DNA of 64,000 nt from Dasyornis broadbenti (GCA_013397935.1 VZRN01000255.1:772672-836671); one strand, 5' to 3'; shown: positions 45,601-59,215, counted from the stretch's first letter. Notes: generated from the letters alone by a model not told the origin. A program made the numbers and translations.

Positions 45601-48600
45601 AACAATAAATAGCACACAGAACCGGACTACATCTAAGGACCGCTTTGTCAGGTTATGATGGAGCAACAAATCATTCAGATTGAACAAAAAAATGTAGACA
45701 AGCAGCCTTTATTCCTGTACTGAAACATTCTAGTAGCATTCCAGTTATTTATGTATTACAGGAATTTATTTTCATAAGGACAGAAGATGAATCAGGTGTT
45801 AAGACTAGAGACAGCAACGAAAAAAGACTGATCTTGATTATATTAATAAAAGAAATGACAAGATTTAATGAGACAAGGTTTAGTGAGGTTGAAGAAGAAA
45901 GGCCAGATTATCGGACAGAGACAAGAAAACAGAGTTGTCCACAGTGACAGATAATGCGGAAAAGGCCAAAGGGAAGACATTTGGGTTTCATCTTAAGGAA
46001 CTTCCATTGAGATGGTGGATAGATATGCATGAATGTGGAAGGGATTAGATGCAAAGCTGAAAAAGAGAAGTTGAGCTGGGTTTGAAGCTCAGCCAGAAAA
46101 ACAGTATCTGAAACTCTGGGAGAAGTTACAGTTGCCATGAAATAATATACAAGAGGAGAAAACAGAGAAATGGGAGGAGGAATAAAGAGAGAGGAAAATA
46201 TTTTTAATATATGGGGAGAAGTATTTTTTATTTTTTTTTGCTAAACATTCAGATGATCTGGCAATATCTTCACTTAAATTGTCTCTTAAATGTGGAGGGA
46301 AGCTTTTAGAAACAGAGGACACCAGCAAGAAAGGACTGGAATTTTAAAAAGCTGGTTGGACTGTACCTCAAACTGCAGCAGGATTTAGTTCCATTTTCAT
46401 GCAGAAAATAATGAAGGTACCAGCTGCTAAACATTACTAATCAGCCAAGGAGATCCATCCTGTGCTAACAAAAATTTCCATGTGACCTTCAAATAGCCAC
46501 GCAAGGCTGTTCAGCATTCTCCACCTGGGAGGTGGCAGAAAAGACAACTCTGGCAAGTCCCACATGAGAAAGAAAAACCACATCCTTTGTCCTATGCAGT
46601 CAGAAAAGACAGAAGGCTATTACTCCTTCCTTGGGGCTCTATGGGTTGTTTATTTTTAAGCGGCCCAGCCTGTGAGAAACAAGAGCCAGCTGTGGGCTGT
46701 CATCTTGTCCTTCCCGGTTGCAATGGCCATACAGATGCTGTCAAACTCCCACTTCCACCTCCTGGTGGGTAACACGGGGCTACACTCAGGCAGCACAACA
46801 TGGTCTTTCACCCACCTGTCTCTTGTAAACACAAACTGCAGTTCAACATCTTTCTGTATTTTTAGTTATCTTTTTATTTATCTGAGGAAAAGGACACTCA
46901 CTTTTATCCTCCCACTGCTTCAAATTCCTAAATATTTGTAAGCAAATACATTGGCCTATCCTTTCTGACCTTGAAGGACTTTTAGGTATGGTCACGAAGG
47001 CAGCTAGAACCAAGACTGTCTGTCCTTATGCAGGCCAGATGGTAGTGTTTTCTTCCCATGTACATATTTGTCATATTCCATATTAAAGACATTGTTAGAG
47101 AGCGCTGCATTACCACTGTGGCCTGTCCCTGTGCACGTTTCTGGCAGTGCCTAAATCCTTATGAACCTCCTAAATAGATTTGCTATGTGAGATTGTCAGA
47201 GTCATGACTTAGCTGTTCAGAAAGTCACTGGAGGAAAGAGATTTTGCCAAAATCAGATACACGTAAAGATGTCCCACTGGGTTTTGACTGTGCCGAAATA
47301 CTGAACTAACCCCAGCTGCTGGGCAGTAATTTTGGAGCAAGGTCTGGAACCAAAATTTCAACAAAAAGCCTACATCTTTTATGGGCATAAAACCTGCTAT
47401 TAATGTGCAGCCAGTATCATGCTTATTAATAACAGACGCCGCAGAGTTAGCAGGGAAAGAACACTGGACTAGCGTGGCAAAAGTTATTTTGGATTTGTTT
47501 ATTTGATTACCTGTAGAACAGTACGGGTAACAGCAGTAGGTGCCTTGTGCAGGCAGAGCAGTGTAGGTTGTACTCTTCAATATTAAAGCAATTACCTGTA
47601 CAGATGTGATACCAGTGATTTGTTACAGCAACTGAAACATAAAATGTTACTATATTGCTATTGCATGCTCATCTTTTCAAATGACTACGGAAGGATCCTG
47701 GATGGTCAAACGACAAAAACCTCTGTTCAGTCTTTGTCTTAGGAGGTAATAGCTCAATTTACCAATCTGATTTGGTGGATTTCAACTTGGGAAGGAGATA
47801 AATAAAAGTGCTTGAGTGACTGTTCTGTGGGTTAACTTGAGGCTTTGCTGATATTGATCAAATTGTACTGAAAACGCAGAGGAAGAAGTTGCAGTTGCAA
47901 ATTTCTTTGTGATTTAGGTATTTGGGGTGGGATCCAGGTCCAGCTTAGATTCCTCTACCTGGGCATCTGTGCTGCCAGCACAGGTTTTTTTTTACCATGG
48001 CACCTACACATTCCTGTACCCTGCTCCTGTTCCCAGTGCACAAGTCACACAGCCTTTTGCGTACCTTACTGTAAGAGAAGGTTGATTGTTTGGCTGGAAG
48101 GACAAGTGATGGCAATTTTTTGCTCTGTGGGGCAGAGAATCTGGGTGTCTCTCATCTCTGTGATGTTATCATAAAACATACATGCCTTTAATATAAAGGC
48201 CTATTTCTTAAAACCTTCACCCCTCCATTCTCAAATGGGGTCAAAACTGGCTTGCAAATTCAGAAGTTAGTACAGGGAAATGACAGGCTGATGACATGGT
48301 TGTTTAACTTTGTTTTTTAGTGAAGTAGGGTAAAATTACAGATGACACCAAGCATTTACTGGGCTGAGCTCCTGGGGAGAAAGAGAGGTGATGGTAGTAC
48401 AGTCAGGGCAGAAAAAACTATCCCCAAAGGGGCTGCTGGGAAATACCATCAATAATCTCCTGGGTCCTCTGCTTTCGGCACCGCTGGAAGTTTCTGGGAT
48501 GTAGTTACCAGCTGTAGCAGGTGGTCAGATACTTCCTTCATCCATCTGCATCCTCTGTTAGGTGGGCTCAGACAGGAATAATCTTTTACAAGAGGTTCCA

Positions 48601-51554
48601 GCTGTGGAGCACCCCATGAGCATCTTCAAAATCCTTCAACCGTGAGCAGGTAACAGGAGCGACCTATGACCAGCTGAGGATATTTCCTTCAACTCCATTT
48701 CCTAACATGCTCCTTCTGCTGCTCCTCCCTCCAGGCTGTATTCTGTGGGTAATGGGATTTGTCTGTGATAATCAGTAATTCATTGCCTTATACATTTAAG
48801 CTGTATATTTTCCTTGCAGAATTTCTTTGCATATGGCTGAAAGCACCAGAACAAATGACCACAGAAGTGACTGTAACAACGCATTCTCCTCCCTGATCAC
48901 TTCGTTTTCCAATCTAGACTTTTTTCACCTGGGTGCTTTCCCAGCTAATGGGCTATTAAAAGATCCATCACTAACATGGTGAAAAATGTGTTTCCTCCCT
49001 CCAGAACTAGGTCAGCAGCTCTCACATTAGCTGCACCTGGTGACAGCTGATGCAGCTAACCCTGGTTTTTCCCACAGGCAAGGTCACAGGTAATAAAGCC
49101 ACAACCCTTACAACTTATTATTATTAATTGCAACAACCCTCACATTTGAGTCTTGCCTGGCTCTGCACTTCATTTTTCTTGTACCTGACCCCCATGTTTA
49201 GCCCAGTTCTGCTGCTGTTGTTTCAGGAGCTTGAGATAAAACTGAATAGTCCCAAAAAGGCAGCCGATGGAGCTCAGCCACGGACACATACCAGCTTGCT
49301 GGGGAATTCCAAGCTGTCAGTCAGGTTCTTGTTTCTGCTATCAGAGGGGTGCTCTGAAATTTGTGCTACTCTTTGTGGACAGAGTCCTGTGAATCTTGCC
49401 TCTGCTGTAAACCCTGGAAGTCTAGGGACAGGGCACAAAGCATCAATTTCTTTATCTATGTAAATATGTACATATAGGAAGTAAAAGAAAACCATGTCAG
49501 GCTAGGGGGTTGTCATGTAAGTAGGAGGCCACATTATCCATGCCTCTGGCAGCCACTTCACTGAAGGACTGATTTTGTTCCTTTGCCATGTAAGGCAAGG
49601 GTAAGGCCTTACACACCCAGACAGAAATCCTCAGAAATAGAGCCTGAATATAAAAATCCCTCATCTCTCAGATGGTGGTTGCTGGGAAGGCTTCTTGTTC
49701 AACAAGGGCTCTGGTCTCACCGTCTTCAGGGAGTTAATCTCTTTGGAATACAAGCAGGTGACAGGGAAATCTGGGATTTTCAGGATCCCCACAGCACTTC
49801 CACTCAACTGTTTGGGGTCCATGACAGCCATGGATTAGACTGCCAAGATCAGCTCTGAATGTTTTTGCTGGATAATATCACACCATCTCATCCTCCTGCG
49901 CAGGATCATTTTTACAAGGTATACTTGGAGACAGTCCCTGTTCACTGAGAACTTACATGGGATAATTTTATGAGAGAATGAGCTTATAAATCCAAGCCAA
50001 CACATGTTGATTTTCCGTCCCAGGAGAACACAATACTCATCCTCAATAGTCATCCTGAAAGATCTACCTTCTCAAAAAGTGTTGTGAACTTTTGAGTCTT
50101 TGCTGTGAATTGCAGTTCTTTTTATCTTTCTGGATGCACTGACATTTCTGAGCTTTGTGCTGTTCAAGGACTCTGATTGCTGGCAACCACCTCTCTTCTT
50201 GTCCTTTATCTGGAGTACTGGAAATGAAAGAGCTCAGCCCTCCACTCTCATGTGTCACTGTGCATCACCATCATCCCATCACTGTGGAATTGCTCTAGCA
50301 TGGCGGGAGATGGAAGAGTCCAGCAGAACATCCTGGCAGGACTGGCAGATATTTTTAATTGTTTAAGAGCATCACTTTAACAGACTTAAATCAGTCAGCG
50401 CTGACATAGGGCTATAATTGTCCACAAATCCCAGAGGGCTCTCTCTGCATTTTAAATGTGTAGCTTGAGTGTATGCAATTTGCTGGTACAGTGTATTTTT
50501 AGCAAGAAAATATGCTTCTTTTGTATTGGCTTACAAAGGTGAAAGTTTATCACTTAAAGCGCTTGGTGATGTCATCTGTACCCAGGGATTTACTTGTATG
50601 AGCTCGATCTGTGAGTCTGTTGCTATGTGATGGCTGCATTTTTAAAACTTGCACTGCTTTATTGAAAAATCATGTTTAGGAGCTCCGGACTGCATGCAGT
50701 GATTATTAGGATGAAGGTGGTCTAGAAGTCTGTGTGTTGGAGCAGGATTTGCTTCAATTTTATTCATAGCTCTGCAAGGCTGTTGGCATTTTTTATTCAG
50801 TTTCACCTGCAGGACTCTGAAGTGTCATTGACCTCTGTAGAGCTACACAGTGTTTATACATTGGTGTAACAGGGCAAAATTATTCATACTCTCAGGGCCC
50901 TACCTCCAGCTGAAATTCTTCAAGCACTGATAAAAACCTTCTCACTTCACTTGCAGTTTAAGAAGGGGGATATCAGAGTTACAGCTGCTGTTTTTAATAA
51001 TACAGTTGTTTGTAGTACCTGTTGCATTTTGTTTATGGGAGAATTAGGCAACACATTTAAGTGAGTGGCTCAAAATCACATGATGGAGAAGTAACAGAAT
51101 TTGCTTGGGGCAGAAGAGCAAAGGGGATAGTCCAAAGCAGGCTGCCAGTGCACCAGGGCAGCTTCATCTCTCCTTATTTTAGACATGTCCACTGTTATTA
51201 CGACTTCAACCCAAAGCTTCCCCTGATGTCACAGGCTGTACCTCTGTAACAGCAAAGAGAACAGCCCAGAGTCTCTTATTTCACTCTGAGACCGAGTGGT
51301 GCAACGCGGCTTGTGTCCACATGTTAAGCTCATCCTCTTTGCCCCTGTTTGAGCAAACCTTTTTAGACTGGTGTCTCAGACCCTCTTGCCCCCTCTGCCT
51401 CTCTAACATGCATCCTGTAAGTGCTGAGCTGTATTGGGTTTATGTTGCATAGTGTGACTGATGTATATTAAGCTTTTCCATGCTACTCTAGCTGCAGCAT
51501 GTATCTTCCTCTCTGTCACTGAATGGCTTTCCTTCTTTGGACTTCAGAAGTAAG
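42627..51554. other. Unique DNA, no gene recognised
   Basis: Nearly 9 kb without an identified gene or transposon. The longest frames (43475-43807 plus, 110 codons; 47209-47580 minus, 123 codons; 49128-49463 plus, 111 codons) show no known motif. Two AT-rich zones, 43150-43260 and 50370-50830, carry clustered palindromes or homeodomain-type motifs described in findings. A purine-rich stretch runs from about 45850 to 46200. Confidence 0.5.
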
Positions 51555-51708
51555 ATTTTCTTTCTATCTCCTTTTCCCTCTCTCTTCTGTCCCTTTTCTT
51601 TTGCTCCATACATTTCTGTATTGCCCCTGTTTCTCCTTTTCCCCTTAGTCCTCATTTTCACACCAATGTTTGCTTTCCTTCCCTTTGCTTCCCTCTTCCT
51701 TTCCTTGG
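51555..51708. repeat. Pyrimidine-rich tract
   Basis: About 150 bases of mainly C and T on the plus strand, with few purines until the end. Such tracts are common in avian introns and intergenic DNA. It yields a purine-coded, Lys/Arg/Glu-rich minus frame that is not meaningful. Confidence 0.8.
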
Positions 51709-52120
51709 GTTTGTGCCTCGCTCCACTTTTCTGTGGCTGCAGAAGTGACAATTTTGAATGATGCTAGAAGTTAGCACCAAAACGCATTTATAGCCATACT
51801 CCTAGAACCAAGGAGCTTCTTTCAGCATTCATGCTGGTACAAAGATCTTACTCCCCAAGGTATTAATTTTATCAACTTCATCTTTCCCTGACCCTTCTCA
51901 TTGGGTCCTGGACCTCTCCCAGCAGTAGCAGCAAGGAACCTGCATCTGCCTGGCTGACTCCTCACACTTCCTCTCCTGGGACAAGCCATTCGTTCAGATG
52001 CTGACACCCATTTCTCATCTGACAGAAATAAGGAAAGCCAAAGAGAACTGTCCCGTGAGAAAAGTCCAGGTCTGGTGCCTCAAGCTGACCCATGCTATGA
52101 TGAGTTATCCCTCTAAGAAG

Positions 52121-52247
52121 TTTCTATTTCTGTTTTCTTTCCCATTTCCTATTCTCCTTTCCCTTTCTCCTCAACACTGTTTTTTCCTGCCTTCTGTTGT
52201 CCCTTGCTTCCCTCTCTTTAAATTGCTTTTTTTGTGTGTGTGTGCAG
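52121..52247. repeat. Second pyrimidine-rich tract ending in (TG)n-CAG
   Basis: Pyrimidine-rich sequence leads to 'tttttttgtgtgtgtgtgcag' with AG at 52246-52247. This resembles a vertebrate 3' splice site in form. The sequence behind it is open for 49 codons in one frame but resembles no known protein. Confidence 0.7.
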
Positions 52248-55200
52248 GCTGTTACAACAGATGGGAAAGTCCCCACCTGGCCATGTTGATCGTTGTGGTC
52301 TTCCCAGAAAGCTGTGTCCTGCCCACTCTTTTATAGACCTATCCCTGGCTGAACCCTTTTCAGACTCCTTAAGTTGGTGTGACGGCTTTCACATCTTCTG
52401 ATGTCACCAGCAAGAAAACATTTCAGTATCTCCCTCAAGCTGGGGAGCACTTAATGATCAGCTTTTGGTCACAACTGCTACTTGAGAAGGAGCAAATGAG
52501 ATGTAGGTAGATGAGTCCAATAAAGAACTACAAGACTTTTATCCTTTGCTAAACAAAGGTCACTGCAAGTAGTGCTGGAGGAAGGAGATTAAAGCCTGAA
52601 GGACCTTTGGACTGCAGATCCTTCAGAATCAGACATGAAACTCACCCATTTTTACCTTATTATTGACAATCCTAGCCCAAAGCATGGGCAGACTATAGAG
52701 AATTTAAAGCAAAGAACTCTTGTGTCATCTCAAATAGCCTGTGAGAAATGGAAATAAGGAACAACTTTAGTAGTGCAGAACCTGAAACCACATACTCTTT
52801 GAGTGTCTCCACATCACTAGATAAAAGAGAACCAGGCCAAGCCCAGAGGCTGATTATCTGCTCCTCTGCACCCTGTTGTTTCACCTCCAACTCCATTTTG
52901 GTGGACTTCAGTTGGTTCTATCCATGGTACTTCTATATGACAGTGTGGGTGTGAGCTGGTCCAGGCTTCTTGACCTCATTTTTATCCAGCAGTGTAAGAA
53001 CTGCTGTAAAGACTAATGACAAAACGAAGACAAATTACCTTCCTCCAGTGGCAAATAAAAATGTGGGGTGTATAGAAGTATGCTAGGTAGCCACAGGGAA
53101 AATATGAGCCCCAAGAACATGACACGACCATGAGGAAATCCATAGTGGTTTGGAGATTTACCAGTCGAGCAATTTCTCCTTCATCCCAGTAAAGGCAAGA
53201 AAACGGGCTGTTGCTGATTTTTCTTTCACTTGAACTGAAACAGTATGAACAGTTCTAAACTGTCCAGGAAGATGCACTCAGCCTCAAGTGGGTGTGGAAA
53301 ATGATCAGGATGATCAAGGCGACTGGGGACTCTGTGCCAAGAGTATGTGAAGTGTTTAACCTAGCAAAAACTAAACCAAAAATGTTTCCCCTCAACACTA
53401 TACCTGGCAGATAACCTCCAGATGGTATACACAAGGAGAATTGGAAGTGGAAAATGATTTCTTGCCATCAAAGCACTGTCACCCAGAAAAGCAGTGTCAG
53501 AGAAATCTTTTCTTAAGTAGTCTAACTGCTTTTAAGGCAACTCTGATCAGTTTGTGTAGATGGGCACATGGTGATGCTGTTGCTAGCAACAGGCACCATT
53601 TCCCAGAAAATCTCTTCCAGTGCTGTGTCCCTGTAGTATTCATGAGTGAGAGCTGGAATATTTAAGATGGGATGTGTCTTGCCCAAGTGGAGCTATTTGT
53701 AAGACAGAAAAAAGTATGGAGCTAATCACCCTGAGCTGCCATCAAAGCCAACATGGGCAACTCCTGTCAGGATGACTCATGGAGCAGGTGGGGACACCTT
53801 GGCTGACGTTAGCACTGAGCCGGTATCTGCCCACCAGCCAGGGATGCTTGGCTGGTGGAGTGACCGCCACAGGGCTGCAGGCAGCCAGCCTGGGCAAAGA
53901 TCAAGATAAAAAGGAGCCAACCTCTGCAAGGACAGAGTAAAACCCACCTGGAGGGAGGGAGCCAACAGGAAGCACTTCTTGCAAGGGGGTGAATTGGGGA
54001 AATGTCAAGGAACTGGAGCTGGTTTCCTACACCACAGATCCGGGGGAAATGATGCCTTATTTCGCACTGAATTTTATGTTAAGAAATGATACCCTATTTA
54101 ATGTGCTGGGGTGTTTTCTTAAAACGTACTGGGGCTTCCTCCACAGCCCTCCAGCTTGGGACACACATCTCCAGCCAAGCTTATCAAAGGTAAATCTCCT
54201 GCACTGGAGTTTTATAGATGACTATGGATAAAAGTATTTGGGATGCTTTAAGGGCACATCCTGAGCATGTGACTTCTTTACATTTCTCTGAACCTTGCAC
54301 TTTTATGATTTCTATCCCTATATGGTTAATGAAATGGAAAGCCTTGCTCTTTAGGGCAGTGTCTTGTGGATTTCCACACAGTCATGGGTCAAACTTTGAC
54401 TTTGTCTGGACACCCATCCCTTATAAGTTTATTGTCCACCACAGTATGGTACAGAAATACTGAGGTCTAAATAACCTGACTAATTTCAATTAATCTTGCT
54501 TGGGCCAGGAAAGCATCTGACCACCAAGTTGGCACCAAGACACAACTTCATGCATATGAATTTGAATTTCTTATAGTTATGCTCTTCATATTCACTTCTC
54601 TTCCTACTAAGACTTATTTCTTTACCTGCCTCCTCCCACAGAAATCAAGATAATTATCAACATCCTTTTCTGTGTTTCTTGGGTTTGGACACTTACTTGC
54701 TAAATATTCTGCTTGGATTTTGAAAATCTAGCATCAGTGCAGTTTGCATCTTATTTTATAGTGTTCCACAGTAACTAGAGGCAGCTGGTCAATCCCACAG
54801 TGCATGAGCAAAAGTCCCCAGAGCAGTAGAACAATCTGACTCTGCTCTGCTACCACCTCCACTTATGGCACATCTTTTCTGAAACAATAAAATTTGATTG
54901 CTTCTTATACATTTGTGTATGAGAAGAAGATGTAATACTGTCTTCCACTGAAGGAAGATTATATTGGCCTTCAAATCAATTTCAATTTCTCATGAGTCTT
55001 CAATATAATTTTATTTCATCTTTATTTTTGGATATTGCATTTTCATCACTTCATTCTACTTTAAAGAATGGAATTCTCCTGACGCCCTCTACAATGATAA
55101 ATTAGTTGTAACTGGGAACATTGTCTTTGATGGGAGAGAGTGGGTTTAGTCCTAAATATTTTAATGGAATCCTTTTACTTTCTTTAGTGGGATGTTGAAG

Positions 55201-56175
55201 AATTTAAATTTTTGCTAGATATCTTTCCTTTCCTCATACAAACGGAAGTGTTTTGGACCCCAGCCAGCATGCAGTGATCTCCCAAGGAACTTGTGCAGAA
55301 TTTCTCAAAATGCAGTCTCAGCTTTGCTGCTCCTACACTCTTGTTTATGCACACTGCTAGTGCTTGCACTGAACACAGACATTTTCATTTTGGGAAGGGA
55401 GATGTCCACATTTGGGAATGAAGCTTTGTGACAGCTTTCTGCTTTCCTCTGAAAGCATGAACCCTCCAAAAGCACATTTGATCTGACTTACAACAGATTT
55501 GGTGTTTTTTCTTATATACTGTGGTCTCTTAGAAGAATCTGTGGAGCCCACCAGCCTGCACACCACAGGGTAAGAAACATTATTTTGCTATGCCAGCATC
55601 AGGCCAAAAACCTGTTCTTAATTTCACGGCTGTCAGCAGAGATTTTTGAAATCTTTTCCACATGGTTTTCCTGTGTGTGAAAAATAGACAGCTTGTCAAC
55701 TTCTTAAGAAAGACAGCATGTCAGAGGTTTTACCTGTCACCTCAGGCCAAAAGGGGGAGTCACAATGAAAGTGGAAGTAGAAGTTTTCTCATAATGAGGA
55801 TGTCAAGCAAAATTTAGCTAGATGTAGGACAAGAGGTATTTGGGTTTGGGTTTGAATTTTCCCCTATTGAAGAATGCTCATCAGAGCAGGTATGAATTTT
55901 GATACATCACTTAGGGAACAAAGTTTCACTTTCTTTTACTTCAGATCTACATTACAGTTTCATGATGGAGTAGAGCTAGTCCTGAATGTGTTCTTTTTTA
56001 AAATCCATTACTGAGATATTAATGAAATAGGGTTATACAAGACATTGGTTTTGAGAAGTTTGACACTGATTGCTAAATAAGTGTTCACTGACTTTGCAAA
56101 TTAATATCTATGGTCATGTGTATAAATATATAAATACATCAAAATGCAAAAAAAAATTATTAAATAAATAACTAA
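52248..56175. other. Unique DNA, no gene recognised
   Basis: No gene or transposon is recognised. Frames are all under about 85 codons. The block 54960-55110 is AT-rich. Confidence 0.55.
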
Positions 56176-56233
56176 ATCTGTGTGTGTATGTGCCTGCATA
56201 TGCATGTATATATATATATACACACACATACAC
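56176..56233. repeat. TG/TA/CA alternating simple repeat
   Basis: 'tgtgtgtgtatgtg' leads through 'catatgcatg' into 'tatatatatatacacacacatacac'. The alternating purine-pyrimidine run is partly self-complementary and potentially Z-DNA or cruciform prone. Confidence 0.85.
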
Positions 56234-56349
56234 CCTTTTTCAGATTGTTATACGTGACTGAAAATAGTTAACTCACTATGGGTAAAGTTTATTATTTTTC
56301 TGCTGCTGTCTTTAATTGCTGGATATGAAATATAAAATCAAAGATTAAT

Positions 56350-58063
56350 AAATCACAGAATCACAGAATGTATGGGGTTGGAAGGGATCTCTGGAGATCA
56401 TCCCATCCAATCTCCCTGCCAAATGAGGCTCACCTGGAGTAGGTTACTCAGGATTGTGTCCAGATGGTTTGAATTTCTCCAATGAGGGAGCCTCCACAGC
56501 CTCTCTGGACAATCTGTTCCAGCGCATGGTCACTCGCGCAGTAAAGAAGTTCTTCCTCATGTTCAGGTGGAACCTCCTGTGCATCAGGTTCTGCCCATTG
56601 CCTCTTGTCCTATTGCTTGGCACCACTGAGAAGAGCCTGGCTGCAGTCTCTTGACACCCTCCCTTCAGATACTGATAGACATTGATGAGGTTCCCCTCTC
56701 AGTCATCTCTTCTCAAGGCTGAACAGACCCAACTCTCTCAGTCCGTCCTCATAAGACAGATGCTCCAGACCCCTCAGCATGTTCATAGCCCTCCACTGGA
56801 CACGCTCCAGTATTTTCTTTCTTGAACTAGAAAACCCAGAACCGGACACAGTACTCCCAATGCAGACTCACCAGAGCTGAACAGAAATGCAGGATCACCT
56901 CCTTCAACCTGCTGGCAATGTTCTTGTAAGTGCACCCCAGGATACTATTGGCCTTCTTGGCCAAAAGGACACTGCTGGCTCATGGACAGCTCGTCCACCT
57001 CCAGGCCCTTCTCTGCAGAGCTGCTTTCCAGCAGGTCAGTCCCCAGCCTATGCTGTTGCACGAGGTTATTCTCCCCCAGGTGCAGGACCCTGCATTTGCC
57101 TTTGTTGAACTTCATTAGGTTTCTCTCTTCCCAGCTGTCCAGCTTGTCCAGACCTCACTTTTCCAGTCCACACCTTCTGGTGTGTCCATCACTCCTTCAG
57201 TTTTGTATCATCAGCAAACTCCCTGAGGGTACACGTTGTCCCTTCAGGTCACTGATGAATAAGTTGAACAAGACTGGACCCAGTACTGAAGCCTGGGGAA
57301 CATCATTAGCTACAGGTTTCCAGGCCATTCAGCCAGTTCTCAATCCACCTCACTGTCCACTCATCTAACCTACTCTTCCTAGGTTTCCCTATGAAGACAT
57401 TACGGGACACAGTGTCAAAAAGCCTTGCTGAAGTCATGGTAGACAAAGTCCACTGCTCTCCTCTCATCTATTCATTCAGTCATTCCATCCTAGAAGTCTA
57501 TCAGATTGGTCAAGTGTGATTTTCCATTGGTGTATCCATACTGACTACTGACAACCTTTTAGTTTGTCCACATGCTTAGAAGTGACATCCAGGATGAGCT
57601 GTTCTACCACTTTTCCAGGGATGAAGATGAGGCTGACTGGCCCGTAGTTCCCTGGGTCCTCCTTCTTGCCCTTTCTTAACACTGAAGTAACACTGTATTT
57701 TCTCCATTACTCAGGCATCTCCCCTCTTCTCCACCACCTTTTACAGATGATGGAGAGTAGTTTAGCAATATCTGCCAGCGTCCTCAGCACTTGTGACTGC
57801 ACCCTGCCAGGACTTAGGGATTTGTGGGTGTCAAGTTTGCCTAACTGATCTCTAACCGGATCCTCTTTGACGAAGGGAAAGTCTTTCTTTCTGCCATGTT
57901 TCCAGGGTATGGAATTCCTGGGGGATGGCCTTAGCAGTAAAGACTAAAGCAAAGGTGGTATTCATTAAGTCCACCTTCTCTGCTTCTTCATCTCCAGGGC
58001 ACTAGCCTCATTCAGCAGCAATCCCAAATTTTCTTCCTTTTATTGCTCAAGTACTTGAAGAAA
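56350..58063 (-). mobile_element. Long CR1 LINE copy (1.7 kb) with 3' tail
   Basis: The plus strand begins with the reversed tail 'aatcacagaatcacagaatg' and 'ggttggaagggatctctgga'. It proceeds through the whole 3' region into the reverse transcriptase part of ORF2, ending at about 58063 within the block 'tgctcaagtacttgaagaaa', which in CR1 lies upstream of the reverse transcriptase core. It is the longest continuous CR1 copy in the window, 5'-truncated within ORF2. Confidence 0.97.
56440..58063 (-). pseudogene. CR1 ORF2 remnant, reverse transcriptase and C-terminus
   Basis: Minus-strand reading shows the region before the palm ('ctacgggccagtcagcctca' near 57640), the 'gacttcagcaaggc' segment of motif A (near 57430) and motif C as F-A-D-D encoded at 57207-57218. 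Further on is the C-terminal 'RTRGNGQNLMHRRFHLNMRK' block (about 56550-56610). The motif A region has one extra T in 'aaggctttttgacac', which shifts the frame into a TGA, and further breaks follow. In intact CR1 this protein primes reverse transcription at a nick. This copy cannot make it. Confidence 0.9.
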
Positions 58064-58309
58064 TAAGGAATCATGATGGCACTCTGAAGGCAAGTATATT
58101 ATAGTACCATGCAGTGGCAATGATAATGCCCATTATAAGCCAGAAATCAAACATCTTGAAATGTACTGTGTGTGAAACACAAAGAAAATTCGCTGTGAGG
58201 CATAGCCTGAGCAACAGAGGCATAGTTCTTTGTAACTTCTGAGGCTCCTTCCTGGTACAAGAGTCCAAAGTAGATGAATTTCTTAAATGGAGATTTGGCC
58301 ATGACTTTC

Positions 58310-59215
58310 TATTCATACAATCATAGAATCACAGTATATCTTGAGTTAGAGAGGACCCACAAAAATCATTGAAGTCCAACTCCTGGCCCTGCACAGGACA
58401 CCCCAAGAGTCATACCATGTGCCTGAGACCATTGCCCAAATGTTTCTTGAATGCTGTCAGGCTTAGTGATGTAACCACTTCCTGGGGAGCCTGTTCCAGT
58501 GCCCAACCGCCCTCTGGGTGAAGAACCTTTTTCTAATATCCAGCCTAAACCTCCCCTTACACAGCTTCTTGCCATCCCCTTAGTTCTTGTAACTGGTCAA
58601 AAGAGTGAGGAGATCAGTGCCTGCCCCTCCTCTCCCTCTCATGAAGAAGCTGTAACTGTGATGAGGTCTTCCCTCAGTCTCCTCTTCTCCAGGCTGAAGA
58701 GACCAAGTGACCTCAGCCGCTCCTCATATTGCCTTCACTTAAGGCCTGTCACCACATTTGTAGCCCTCCTTTGAACACTCTCTAAGAGCTTAATGTCTTT
58801 CTTATATTGTGGCACCCAAAACTGCCCCCAGCACTCGAGGTGAAGCCACCCCAGTGCAGAGCAGAGCGAGACAATCCCCTCCCTTGCCTGGCTGGTGATG
58901 CTGTGCCTGATGCACCCCAGGACAGGGTAAATAAGCCCTCCTGGCTGCCAGGGTACAATGACTCAGATTCAACTTGCCACTGATCAGGATTCCCAGGTGC
59001 TTTTCCATGGTGTTGCTCTCCAGCCTCTCAGTCCCCAGTCTGTACAAAGGTCCAGGTTTGCCCCGTCCTAGGTGCAGAATCCGGCATTTGTCTTTGTTAA
59101 ACTCCATATGGTTGGTGATTGCCCAGCTCTCTAATTTGTCAAGGTATCTCTGCAGGGCTTCTTTGCTTTCAAGGGAGTCAACAGCTCCTCCCAATTCCTG
59201 GAAGTACATATAGTA
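58310..59215 (-). mobile_element. CR1 LINE copy (0.9 kb) with 3' tail
   Basis: It starts with the reversed tail 'tcatacaatcatagaatcac' and proceeds through 'ctggggagcctgttccagtgc', 'cttccctcagtctcctcttct' and 'ccaggctgaagagac' to the ORF2 C-terminal region. On the minus strand the frame 58802-59209 begins 'YFQELGGAVDSLESKEALQR' and contains 'FNKDKCRILHLGRG', typical of the stretch just after the reverse transcriptase. It lies only about 250 bp from the 1.7 kb copy, in the same orientation, and is of a different subtype, so it is a separate insertion. Confidence 0.97.

Noticed and set aside
51429..51460. Stretch 'tgtattgggtttatgttgca' resembling the start of a common avian LTR
   Set aside because: The match is limited to about 20 bases and the following sequence does not fit the LTR.
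51488..51751. Minus-strand Lys/Arg/Glu-rich frame of 87 codons
   Set aside because: Translation of the purine strand of a pyrimidine-rich low-complexity tract.
56982..57368. Plus-strand frame of 128 codons
   Set aside because: Antisense to the reverse transcriptase part of the CR1 copy at 56350-58063.
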